This document shows positions 1 to 9,171 of a stretch of 23,305 nt of DNA, piece by piece; position 1 is the stretch's first letter, and the number at the start of each line of letters is the position of its first letter. The notes under the pieces were generated by a model that was given only the letters and a program-made list of their open reading frames with translations, did not search any database and had not been told where the DNA came from. Position numbers and translations under genes: made by a program. The stretch is taken from IMG/VR virus record IMGVR_UViG_3300024326_000046, positions 1 through 23,305 of that record, one strand, 5' to 3'. The DNA is from a virus.

Positions 1-3000
1 CACCTGACTGCTGCGCTTCATCAGAAAGTTTACTAAAATCCTGAAATGCTTTTGTCTCTGCTTCCTTTATATCTAAACCTTGTTTCTTATAAGTATTAAC
101 TCTATTACGATAAAAAGTAGCGCCACCTGAAGAAATAGCAATACTATCCGCTATTTGTGTTGGTGAAAAACCTATTTTCAACAAGTAAGCTATAATTGAA
201 CCTATTTTATCTTCCGTATTTTTAGCTGCATTAGCTATTTCAGATTCTTGCACATCAGATTTTAAACCACTTCTACGTTGTTTTAACTTATCAGAGTTAA
301 ATATCATAGCCCAATCTTTCCAGTATTGCGGCTGATTAGCAAAGGCTAACGCTGCTTTAGCTGGATTATTATCTGACCAATTTAAAAAGTTTGTAGCAGA
401 AGTTAACTGTAACAACGCTGATCTTCTGTTAAAAAACATTATCGTACCTATAGAGTTGTTAACCCACTTTAGCCACCTGTTTGTTATAACATCTCCGTTT
501 TGATTAGGGCTATTGCTACCTGTCTTCATAGCATATATAGCGTTTTCAATAGCAACCCTTGATGCTTTACCGTATAGAGCCTCTACTTTGTTTAAATTCT
601 TTTCGCTAAATATAATATCAACGTTTTCAATAAACTCCGCTAGGTACTCCTTTCTGTTTGTTTTTTCAGTTAAATTATTTAAATCACTTAAAGTTGTCTT
701 TGCTTCCCAGTATTCACCAGGTGCAGGCCATGTGTCTTGTTTGGAGACTAATAATAAAGCATCAGCAAAAGCACTAAGCTCAGGGTCGTTTGCAACAACG
801 TCGTTTAGTTTTTTGTTATCTCTTTTAGTAAGACCTGGTATTTCTATACCTGCCTTATTCCAAAGAAATACACGAACAGCGCCGTCATAAGTAAAATCAA
901 TACCTGGAACCAATTTGTTTAGTTTCTTTTTAACAGGTTTGAATATTTTGAAAAGAGCCTTAGTGTCGTTCTTTATAACCTCTCTAGCTGCTTCCAGCGC
1001 GGCAACACCTTTAAAATAAGGATCCATCAATGCTTCTTCAAAGAATTTTTGGTCAGCTTCACCTTGCTTGCCTTTTCCGGCAAACTTATATTGGGTTAAT
1101 CCTCTAAAGTCTTCAGCTGAAGGCGAAACAAATATTTTAAATTTACCAACTTTTTTACCTCTTCTTTGCGCTACACCTTTAGAAAACTCTTTAAAAGATT
1201 CTGTACCGGTTTGACGCTCAATCATATCATTAAAGCCTTTGTCTAATTTTTTACTAAATTTAACTTTAGCTTGCTGTACTTTACCTTTTACATCGAAAGT
1301 ATTAAATACATCTTTAACAGCTTTAACATTTCCTAAATGATCATCGGCAAAGTAAAAATCATTATAACCTTCAGATACTTTACCAACCATCCAGTCAGCT
1401 TTTGCTTTAGGGTTTCCATCAGCTAAACCAGTAATGTTTTCTAATGGAATATCTAAACCAAGTTCAGCTAAAAAATCCTGTATAGGACCCGCGGCGTCTT
1501 GAGGTCTAGCGGTTAAAACAAACAAATCATCAGTACCTCTTTTTTCTGCTATAATTTTAGCTACTTTTAATAAAGGACCTTCTTGACCATTCATAACTTT
1601 GCTAAACTCAATAAAATCAAAATCAGCACCTTTGGCAGCCATCTCGTCGCTTTTAGCAGCGAATTCAGCAGCCGTAAGTTTAGATTGTTCCTGTACTGTC
1701 TTCTTGTCAAATACTACAATGTTCTCAGTTTCTCTACCCTCATTTTTACCTTGACTAATATTAGTGTCTGTAAATCGTGCTGCTTTTATTCCTTTTCTTT
1801 TAAGCGCTACCGCTAATTTTTCAAGGTCTTTTTTAGAAAACGATTGCTCAAATCTAGGGTCAATAAGTTCATATAAACTAGATTCGTCTACTGCGTAGCC
1901 AGCTCTTGGCTTAATATCTAAACTATTGATAACATCAAACACTTGATCCTCTGTTGCAATAGAGGTTTCATCTATTTTAAAGCTACTAACCTCTCCTTGA
2001 TTACCTTTAGCATATGCAGCTGCTTGTTTTTGATCTTCTGAGAAATATACAAACCCATCAATGTCTTTAACTGATTTTATATCTCCACCGTGAAATACTC
2101 TAACTTCACCCGGCATTGTATATAATACATTACTTTTAGTCCTAGCTAAAGTATCATCAAAATCAAATACACGTATTTTTTTAGTTGACTTAGACCACTT
2201 GCTATTTTTAGCATTGTTTATAGCTTTTTGCTCTGTTTGCACAGACTTAGACATTTTGGCTGCTTGAGGTTTTAATATATTATTAAAATCAACCCAAGAC
2301 TTACCTATAATCTGACCTTTGTATTCTCCCGTGAGCGCTTCTATCGCATACATATTAGGAAACCCAAAAGTATTTTCATTGTAATACCTATCAAACTCAG
2401 GATCAGTCATAGGATCGAAAGCACTGTTCATTTGGGATTGAGTCAAAATATTAAAGTTATCATCCATACTGACTGGAATAATAGCAACATTATACTTGTC
2501 TCTTAAAGTGTTTAAATCAAACTTTTTACCATTAAAATAATAGTCGGTTAACTTTAAAACCATATACTCAGTAGGTATCATATGCTCATATCTAAGCGAT
2601 CCTTTTACGTCTCCAGTAAAATAATATTTTACAGGGGCTGCCGCTTTAAGAACGGAAGACATGTTTGACTTTAGGCTCATCATAGTCATAGTCCAGTCTA
2701 TTGCGTTTCCATTATCCCTTACATGCTGCAGGTAATCAGTTAAATACACCCACGCTTCTCTAGCGGCGTCTTCTCTTTCTTTAGCTTCTTTTTTAAACAG
2801 CTCTATACCTCCTGAAGCTTTTTGAGCAGGAGACTTTATTCTTTTTTTCCATTCCTCTATTGATTTGCCGTTAAATTTTACATCATTTATCCTGTTAGTT
2901 TTAGGATTCCAAACAACATCAACACCTGGGATATTATTTAAATTATTAGCTATATAATCACCATTACCAGCGTAAGATTGATTTCTACCACCTCCAATTT

Positions 3001-6000
3001 TACCTGAAGTTGCTTGATGCCCACGACCCCATCTTAGTATTTTAATTAAGCCATCAGCTCCTTCTTTTTCAACTAAATTATTATTATAAGTAAATTCTAA
3101 CTCTCTTTGCTTTGCTACTAGGTTATTATTATTAAATAATCCCCCTAATGATTTAACTTCATTTTTTGCAAAATTAAAAAATTTTATTAGATTGCTATTG
3201 CTTTCTTTTAAGGAAATACCTTCAAATAAAAACTTACCGAAATCAACATTTTTTGTTCTATCTATTGTTTTATCGCTTGTATATCTTTGAACAACCTGAA
3301 TACCTTCTTTTGCAAATTCTTTTAAAGTTTTTTCATCTATAGAAGGATATGTATCTATTAATATGGGTAAAAGACTTTTTGATGTTAAAGTCATGTTAGC
3401 ATTTAACAATTTATTTTTTAACTTTTCAGAGCCGTCTAAAACAGTTTTCTTTTGTTCTGCATTTAAAATTTTACTGAACTTAACCGTACCTCTTTCAACA
3501 TCTCTTGCAACTTCTTGTACATAGTTATCCACTAAAACAACACCCAAAGCCTCTTGATTACCTTCAAAAGCTTTTCTTATATCGCTATTTTCATTTTGTA
3601 ATTCGGTAGTAAATATATCAAAAGATAATTCTTCTGCCATAGCTTTAGCTAAAGACTCTTTACGGCCTCGTATAGGAGCCCCAGATTCGTCTACAACATA
3701 ACTTAAGTATGTTTTATCATCTAAGTTTTTAAATGCGTTAGGAAGTCTTCTAACGATCTCAGCTCCGGATGTTCTTCCAGCTTGCTGTGTCGATGTTTTT
3801 TCTCTATCAATCTTTTTACCCTGCCAATCCGAAGTAAAGCTACCATTAACTTGTTTTTGCACAGCTCCAGGCATCGCACCCATAAGCCAAGTTGTAGTCA
3901 TGTTTTCTAATATAGCTTTCTTATTTTTAATTAAGAATCTTTTTAATTGACCATCTTTTTTACCGCCCATTGCTTTTTTAAAGTCAATATCGGCTTGCTT
4001 ACCCATATTCTTTTTAATTTCAGCTACAAGAGGTGTTACAGTTTTGTTTATAGATACCTCAGTATCTAATTTAGACTTTAAAGTTCTTATTGTTCTAAGT
4101 ACTTTATCTTTTATAGTATTAACTGTTTCTGTAGGTAATGTATTGCTTTTTAATATATTTCTATACTTAGGTTTATCAGCTTTAGGTGCAGATGTTTCTT
4201 CAACTGCAACTTTTTCTGCGGCTTCTAACCCTTTAGTAATACCTTCTTTAACGTTTTTAATACCTAATCTTTCTGCTAAGTTGTTAGCTCTTAAGAAGGC
4301 TCTGTTTACTATAAACTTTTCAAGATCTTGCTTACCTGTAAATTCATCAAATACCATAGATTCAATATCAGAACGCATTGATTCTTGAAACATTTGTCTG
4401 CTAACATTCTTTTTAGCATCATCTGCTATAGGGTCATATAAGGCTTTGGTCCTATTAGTAACAACCCTGTCTACAACAGGCTTTATTTCTTGTAACACTT
4501 TATTTTCTAATCTTGTTTGCTTAGCACCTTTAACAAACTCTTTATTAAATTTTTTAGCTATAGTCTCACCTTCAGAGGCTAGTGTTTTTATTTCTGCCAC
4601 ATCAGACCTAAGTTGAGTGTCTTGCTCAGGTGTTAATTGCTTACTAAAAGTTTTCTTACTTCCTTCATCACTGACTTCTTGAGCTTTTTGCTCTTCTGTT
4701 TTTTCTCTTGCTTTTACTTCCCCCTTTGCAACCTTCAAGGCCAATCCTGATAATTCACCTTTATCGAAAGATCTAGCAAAACTGTTAATCAAAGCAAACA
4801 CGTCAGCACCTGTTTTTATAGAGGTAATTTCTTGGCCTTTATCTTTAGGGGCAATTTTATTCCATTTATTTAAAAGCTTACCTTGGAATGTCATATCCTT
4901 AGACAATTCAACTTGAGAAACATACTCAAGCATAGCTGCTAGTTTTTCCTCGGCTCTTACGATATCACTTACACCATCTCGATCCGCTATTTTATTAACT
5001 GCGTCAAACTTAGCTTTAGCTCCTTTAAATCTTTTGCCTACATAAGCTTCCATGTCAGCAACGATACCTAACGCATCGCCGTCCCCTTCCATTAAGGCTT
5101 TTAAAACTGTAGCATGCCCTGTCTCGTGTAAAACAGTAGCACCCATTTCGTTTTCTATAAGATTTTCTTCTAAACTTAAAGTAATAGGTAAGCCAAATTC
5201 AGCTCCAAAATATTGACCATTAATATCAGTAGCTTTAGTTTTACTGTCTACTTCTTCCTGTAGTTCTTTAAGAGTTACTTTTAATCCAGATTTTTGTTCT
5301 GGCGTAATTTTACCATCAGACGCAGCCGTGTCGATAATTAAATTAGCTTGCTTTATAGCTTCTTCTGGATTTTTTGCATTAACAATTTCAAAATTTAATC
5401 CTTCTTCTGCCGCTAATTGAATTTGTATTTTCTTTTGGTTTTCTTTAGCTTTAGAGTTTTGAGATGCTGCTAATGTTTTATTTTTATATTTTAAAGCGGA
5501 ATCAATTTTATTCTGAAGAGGTAAAATTAATCTTAATTTTGCATCTTCGGTTAACTTAGTATTGTTATTTATTTTATCAATACCTCTTTTACTTTTACTA
5601 ATAAAAATATCTAAATCCAGAAGTTGCCTTTTATCATTTTGACTCAACTCTTCGACCCTAGCCGCTGCTATACCGATGCCTAATATGTTTTGCTCAACTA
5701 ATCCATCTAATTCAAGCTGTAACGTAGATATCGCTTCTTGAGAGGATGCTTGATCAGCAATTCCTGTATTATTTTGAATTGTACTAATTTCTTTTCTAAT
5801 TCTGAGTATTTCTTTTCCTCTTTTAGTATACGCGTCTGCTTCAGATTCAGTTCTAAATGTATTAGCAATACCTCCAACCAAAGCAGGAGCGTTAAAGCCT
5901 AAACCAGACATAAGAGACCCCGTTACAAAAGCCTCGCTCAAACCGTCTGACCAGTTGATATCTTCTTTATTTAAAATATTTATATCTGTAAGATTGTTTA

Positions 6001-7804
6001 GAAGTTGAGCACTAAATTCTGCTCCACCTTCTTTTGCCATGTTTACTCCCCAGCTTTTAAAAGTATTTTGTAGTGCTTTGCTTTTGCTTATTACCTCAGC
6101 GGAATACTTTCCTGAAATGTTAAATGCTTTACCAAAATTCTTTTTTCCAAACCCTAAGTAGTTTAAAGCACCTTTTGCTTGACTTAAAGAAACTGTTTCA
6201 GTAAGATACTCTGCTGCTCCAAATAAAATACCTGATGCATAAAACTGCGCTGGAGATATTTTCCTTGTTGGATCGTTCGCTACCTCCATGTCCATCTCGT
6301 TAAACTTGTTTCCTCCTGCGGCTGCAGATACGGCTACCAACCCAGCGGGACCTAACCCCACGGTCGTAACAGTATTTACGGCTTGCTCTGAAAAAAGATC
6401 TAGCATGAATTCCCCAAAGTCTTCAATTCCTTTTATTTCACCTAATTCCTGTTTTGCTTTGGTGCTTTGATCTATTTTATCTGTAAGAGTATATAAATTA
6501 GATACAGTTTCTTCGAATTTTTCACTACCAAATACTCTATCATAAGCATCTACTGCTGGAATGTTTCTTAAATAAACCGGCAATCTACCTTCTCCATCTC
6601 TAATATCTACTCCTGTGGTTCTTTTTACTATTTGACTAATAGAAAGCTCTTTTGCAACACTTCCTAAACCTGCTATCATTCTAGAGCCAGCCGAGACCAT
6701 TCTATTGTTTACAACATCTAGGTTGTTATAAGTTCTTCTAGTAATGTCAGCCAGTCCAGCAGCGGTTTCAGCGCTACCTTCAAACTCTGCTAATTTATCA
6801 AATTCACTAGCGTATAATTCATAAGCTAATTTTTGATTCTGTATCAAAACTTTTCCTCTAGCAACGTCTTCTGTAGTTATACTTCCAGGAGTATCTGCTT
6901 GCTTTTTCTGTAAAGCATCTAGCTCTACTTTTCCTGCATTTAATAGTGTTTCGTAATTTGAAATACTAGTTATAGTTTTTTTGTAATTTTCTGATGCTTT
7001 TTTTCGATCAGCTTCAAAACTTTCAGTCAATATACCTCTACCGGCAATATATTTTATATCTTCTTTAGTAGGTGCAAGGTTTGTACCAGGAAGTCTGTTG
7101 GCTAATTTTTTAATTCTAGCAAAAGAAAACGGATTTGTTCCATAAACAGTTTCCTCATAGTCTTCTAGTATAGCTTCTTTTTTGTCGTCAAAAAGACTTT
7201 TTTCTCTACTTTTTACATATAATTTTTTTGCTCGCTCTCTCCACTCCTCTTCAGGAATATTATATATATCTACTTTAGTTTCAGTAGCAATTTCTTTTTT
7301 AGCTTCTTTAATAAATTCATCGTAAACGTAAGTCTCTTTCATAGTACCACCCGGCCCAGTGCCTTCGTATACTTTGACAGGAGGTCTATTAGAATCAACC
7401 TCTATAGCTTCCATTTCTTCAGCGGTTAAGCTTATTTCTTTTAGCTTAGTTCTTGCAGCTAATATGTCATCATCAAAAGAAGCTGCTCTCTCAAATTCGT
7501 CTTGAGTTACTACTTTATCATTTACTACAAATGGATCATCTGGCTGTGAATCCAAAGAAGTATCTACCGAAGGCGAACCCGTATCTTTTGGTTCCACATA
7601 TCCCGCTTGCGATGCTGTCATTGGTTGTTGTACTGCATCCGCATCCGCTACAGCACTTGTTGGAAAATCCGGTGTAGTATCATCAGATTTTAATGTAAAC
7701 CCTGCAGCTGCAGCATACTCTTCGATACTCATTTCTGCTTCCGTTGCATATTGTTGCATTTCTTCTACGCTAACTTCAGCACCGTTTGTTGAATTTATAT
7801 ACAT
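1..7804 (-). CDS. Giant polyvalent virion protein (metalloprotease-like, HAD and ART-like modules), 3' end outside window
   Basis: An uninterrupted frame of 2601 codons starts at ATG 7804 and is still open at the left edge. Seen: an acidic N-terminus; a hydrophobic, Gly/Ala-rich stretch at about residues 465-530 (e.g. GLGPAGLVAVSAAAGG); an HETGH zincin motif at 893-897 with a candidate third ligand in EEKLAAMLE (952-960); a HAD phosphatase core with FDFDDT (D1881, D1883), LTAR (T2098), K2135 and ADDH (D2154, D2155); and, between HAD motifs I and II, an ADP-ribosyltransferase-like segment (VFHGG with H1905, VYFSEDQKQAAAYA, ENIVVFD with E2027). A C-terminal block (about 2461-2600, with IADSIAISSGGATFYRNRV from 2551) looks like one I associate with large phage polyvalent proteins. 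Frame was checked at each motif. It lies 8 bases after the preceding gene. Position and size match T7 gp16-like ejection proteins, so packaging and injection into the host is inferred. Enzyme activities are untested. Confidence 0.9.
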   Translation of the reverse strand, partial: MYINSTNGAEVSVEEMQQYATEAEMSIEEYAAAAGFTLKSDDTTPDFPTSAVADADAVQQPMTASQAGYVEPKDTGSPSVDTSLDSQPDDPFVVNDKVVTQDEFERAASFDDDILAARTKLKEISLTAEEMEAIEVDSNRPPVKVYEGTGPGGTMKETYVYDEFIKEAKKEIATETKVDIYNIPEEEWRERAKKLYVKSREKSLFDDKKEAILEDYEETVYGTNPFSFARIKKLANRLPGTNLAPTKEDIKYIAGRGILTESFEADRKKASENYKKTITSISNYETLLNAGKVELDALQKKQADTPGSITTEDVARGKVLIQNQKLAYELYASEFDKLAEFEGSAETAAGLADITRRTYNNLDVVNNRMVSAGSRMIAGLGSVAKELSISQIVKRTTGVDIRDGEGRLPVYLRNIPAVDAYDRVFGSEKFEETVSNLYTLTDKIDQSTKAKQELGEIKGIEDFGEFMLDLFSEQAVNTVTTVGLGPAGLVAVSAAAGGNKFNEMDMEVANDPTRKISPAQFYASGILFGAAEYLTETVSLSQAKGALNYLGFGKKNFGKAFNISGKYSAEVISKSKALQNTFKSWGVNMAKEGGAEFSAQLLNNLTDINILNKEDINWSDGLSEAFVTGSLMSGLGFNAPALVGGIANTFRTESEADAYTKRGKEILRIRKEISTIQNNTGIADQASSQEAISTLQLELDGLVEQNILGIGIAAARVEELSQNDKRQLLDLDIFISKSKRGIDKINNNTKLTEDAKLRLILPLQNKIDSALKYKNKTLAASQNSKAKENQKKIQIQLAAEEGLNFEIVNAKNPEEAIKQANLIIDTAASDGKITPEQKSGLKVTLKELQEEVDSKTKATDINGQYFGAEFGLPITLSLEENLIENEMGATVLHETGHATVLKALMEGDGDALGIVADMEAYVGKRFKGAKAKFDAVNKIADRDGVSDIVRAEEKLAAMLEYVSQVELSKDMTFQGKLLNKWNKIAPKDKGQEITSIKTGADVFALINSFARSFDKGELSGLALKVAKGEVKAREKTEEQKAQEVSDEGSKKTFSKQLTPEQDTQLRSDVAEIKTLASEGETIAKKFNKEFVKGAKQTRLENKVLQEIKPVVDRVVTNRTKALYDPIADDAKKNVSRQMFQESMRSDIESMVFDEFTGKQDLEKFIVNRAFLRANNLAERLGIKNVKEGITKGLEAAEKVAVEETSAPKADKPKYRNILKSNTLPTETVNTIKDKVLRTIRTLKSKLDTEVSINKTVTPLVAEIKKNMGKQADIDFKKAMGGKKDGQLKRFLIKNKKAILENMTTTWLMGAMPGAVQKQVNGSFTSDWQGKKIDREKTSTQQAGRTSGAEIVRRLPNAFKNLDDKTYLSYVVDESGAPIRGRKESLAKAMAEELSFDIFTTELQNENSDIRKAFEGNQEALGVVLVDNYVQEVARDVERGTVKFSKILNAEQKKTVLDGSEKLKNKLLNANMTLTSKSLLPILIDTYPSIDEKTLKEFAKEGIQVVQRYTSDKTIDRTKNVDFGKFLFEGISLKESNSNLIKFFNFAKNEVKSLGGLFNNNNLVAKQRELEFTYNNNLVEKEGADGLIKILRWGRGHQATSGKIGGGRNQSYAGNGDYIANNLNNIPGVDVVWNPKTNRINDVKFNGKSIEEWKKRIKSPAQKASGGIELFKKEAKEREDAAREAWVYLTDYLQHVRDNGNAIDWTMTMMSLKSNMSSVLKAAAPVKYYFTGDVKGSLRYEHMIPTEYMVLKLTDYYFNGKKFDLNTLRDKYNVAIIPVSMDDNFNILTQSQMNSAFDPMTDPEFDRYYNENTFGFPNMYAIEALTGEYKGQIIGKSWVDFNNILKPQAAKMSKSVQTEQKAINNAKNSKWSKSTKKIRVFDFDDTLARTKSNVLYTMPGEVRVFHGGDIKSVKDIDGFVYFSEDQKQAAAYAKGNQGEVSSFKIDETSIATEDQVFDVINSLDIKPRAGYAVDESSLYELIDPRFEQSFSKKDLEKLAVALKRKGIKAARFTDTNISQGKNEGRETENIVVFDKKTVQEQSKLTAAEFAAKSDEMAAKGADFDFIEFSKVMNGQEGPLLKVAKIIAEKRGTDDLFVLTARPQDAAGPIQDFLAELGLDIPLENITGLADGNPKAKADWMVGKVSEGYNDFYFADDHLGNVKAVKDVFNTFDVKGKVQQAKVKFSKKLDKGFNDMIERQTGTESFKEFSKGVAQRRGKKVGKFKIFVSPSAEDFRGLTQYKFAGKGKQGEADQKFFEEALMDPYFKGVAALEAAREVIKNDTKALFKIFKPVKKKLNKLVPGIDFTYDGAVRVFLWNKAGIEIPGLTKRDNKKLNDVVANDPELSAFADALLLVSKQDTWPAPGEYWEAKTTLSDLNNLTEKTNRKEYLAEFIENVDIIFSEKNLNKVEALYGKASRVAIENAIYAMKTGSNSPNQNGDVITNRWLKWVNNSIGTIMFFNRRSALLQLTSATNFLNWSDNNPAKAALAFANQPQYWKDWAMIFNSDKLKQRRSGLKSDVQESEIANAAKNTEDKIGSIIAYLLKIGFSPTQIADSIAISSGGATFYRNRVNTYKKQGLDIKEAETKAFQDFSKLSDEAQQSG

Positions 7805-7812
7805 ATTTTATT

Positions 7813-9159
7813 TTATTTTATACCTAAACTTGAATTTATTCCTATCCTATTTATTCTAGGATTACCTGATTTATCTAATAAAATTTCCCCGTCGCTTCCT
7901 ATTAAATAATAGTTAACTCTTTGTTCTGGAAAATTAACATCTCTTTGACCATCGCTCTTTTCTTTTGCGGGTAAAACGTATTGATAATTTTTAGTGCCTC
8001 TTTCTCCTTTAGCTTTCCATACTTCACCTTTAGAAGTTTTAATATCAAAACCTTGTTTAATAGCTTCTTGAAAAGCTTTTGGCTTGGTAACTGTTTTAGT
8101 TTTAGCTTTTATTTTTGCAACAATTTTTTCATCTTTCCCTAGACCCATTTCATCTGCTAACATTTCAGCATATAGTTGCTTAGTTTGCTCAAGCTGTGGA
8201 TCTATTACTTTACCTTCTTTATTTGTATCCCATTGAGATTTGTCAGGATCTATTATATCTCTTGCGTTTTCGTCTTTAATATAGCCTCTCATTTTATTAT
8301 TGCGCAATCTGATACTTGAATTGGCGCCTAAGCCTTCTATATAGCCGTCAGATAAAGCTCTAATTTCTTTTATTAACGCTTCTCTATTAGGAAATTGAGA
8401 CTTAGTTGTTGTTTGTGTATCTTTATCAAAATTTGATTGTATTTTTTGATCTTTAAAGTAATCATCATTTCTTTGCTTAATAGCATCTCTGATACTTTGC
8501 ATGTTCTTTGTTGGATTAGGCACTATAAAATCAGCCATATTACCTCTATTAGCATTTGTACCTACCACCTCGCCTTTCTCATTATAAGATGTAACCTTGG
8601 TAATAAAATTTCCTGCAGAATCGGTCTCAAATGAACCAATAGAGCTACCGGGAGTTGCGCCCATTTTACCTTGAATAGCTAATCTTTTTAGAATAGCAGG
8701 ATCTACAAACATACCAAACCCTCCGTATTGACCAGGCCCTGCTTCAAAACCCGCTTGAAAAGTATCCATATCTGCTTGATCCTCAATAGCTTGATTTCTA
8801 ATTTGAGTTCCCATGTTAGCTAATGAAGACATTCTTAAAGCATCTTCACTTGAAAAATGCAAAGGATCTTTAAGAGACTTAGTGTACAATTCACCATACT
8901 CTTCTAAGCCTTTCCTAATAGAAGTAGCCCAGTCAGTTCCACTATTTTCAATATTTGCAGCGTTAGCGCTGTTAGCCACCTTTGCTTGAGCTTGAATAGT
9001 TTTTCTTTGGAAAGCAATATTTTCTTCTTGATTTTCCCTTAATCTTTTTTGCTGCTCTTTTATAATATTGACCGCTGTACCAGTAACAGACTTCATCATA
9101 TCTCTAACATACTGCCCTGATTGCGTGTCTACTACTTGTTTTGGATTTCTATAACTCAT
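7813..9159 (-). CDS. Putative internal virion (ejection) protein, 448 aa
   Basis: I do not recognise a family. The N-terminal third is helical and Gln/Asn/Lys-rich (e.g. IIKEQQKRLRENQEENIAF near residues 33-51) and predicts a coiled coil. The middle has a Gly-rich patch (GPGQYGGFGMFVDP). The C-terminal part has a strongly basic run (VAKIKAKTKTVTKPKAF) followed by short beta-hairpin-like segments such as YYLIGSDGEILLDKSGNP. No signal peptide or membrane helix is visible. It sits between the small glycine-zipper protein and the giant polyvalent protein, 12 bases after the first and 8 before the second. This is the place of T7 gp15 in the gp14-gp15-gp16 ejection set, so an internal virion role is inferred from context only. 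The ATG is preceded by an A-rich stretch without Shine-Dalgarno motif. Confidence 0.75.
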   Translation of the reverse strand: MSYRNPKQVVDTQSGQYVRDMMKSVTGTAVNIIKEQQKRLRENQEENIAFQRKTIQAQAKVANSANAANIENSGTDWATSIRKGLEEYGELYTKSLKDPLHFSSEDALRMSSLANMGTQIRNQAIEDQADMDTFQAGFEAGPGQYGGFGMFVDPAILKRLAIQGKMGATPGSSIGSFETDSAGNFITKVTSYNEKGEVVGTNANRGNMADFIVPNPTKNMQSIRDAIKQRNDDYFKDQKIQSNFDKDTQTTTKSQFPNREALIKEIRALSDGYIEGLGANSSIRLRNNKMRGYIKDENARDIIDPDKSQWDTNKEGKVIDPQLEQTKQLYAEMLADEMGLGKDEKIVAKIKAKTKTVTKPKAFQEAIKQGFDIKTSKGEVWKAKGERGTKNYQYVLPAKEKSDGQRDVNFPEQRVNYYLIGSDGEILLDKSGNPRINRIGINSSLGIK

Positions 9160-9171
9160 GTTTTAATTTTT

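Noticed and set aside
513-7677. Open frames on the plus strand within 513-890, 1583-1816, 4044-4388, 6288-6470 and 7453-7677
   Set aside because: They lie opposite the giant minus-strand gene, have low-complexity Leu/Ser/Phe-rich translations typical of antisense shadows, and lack recognisable domains.
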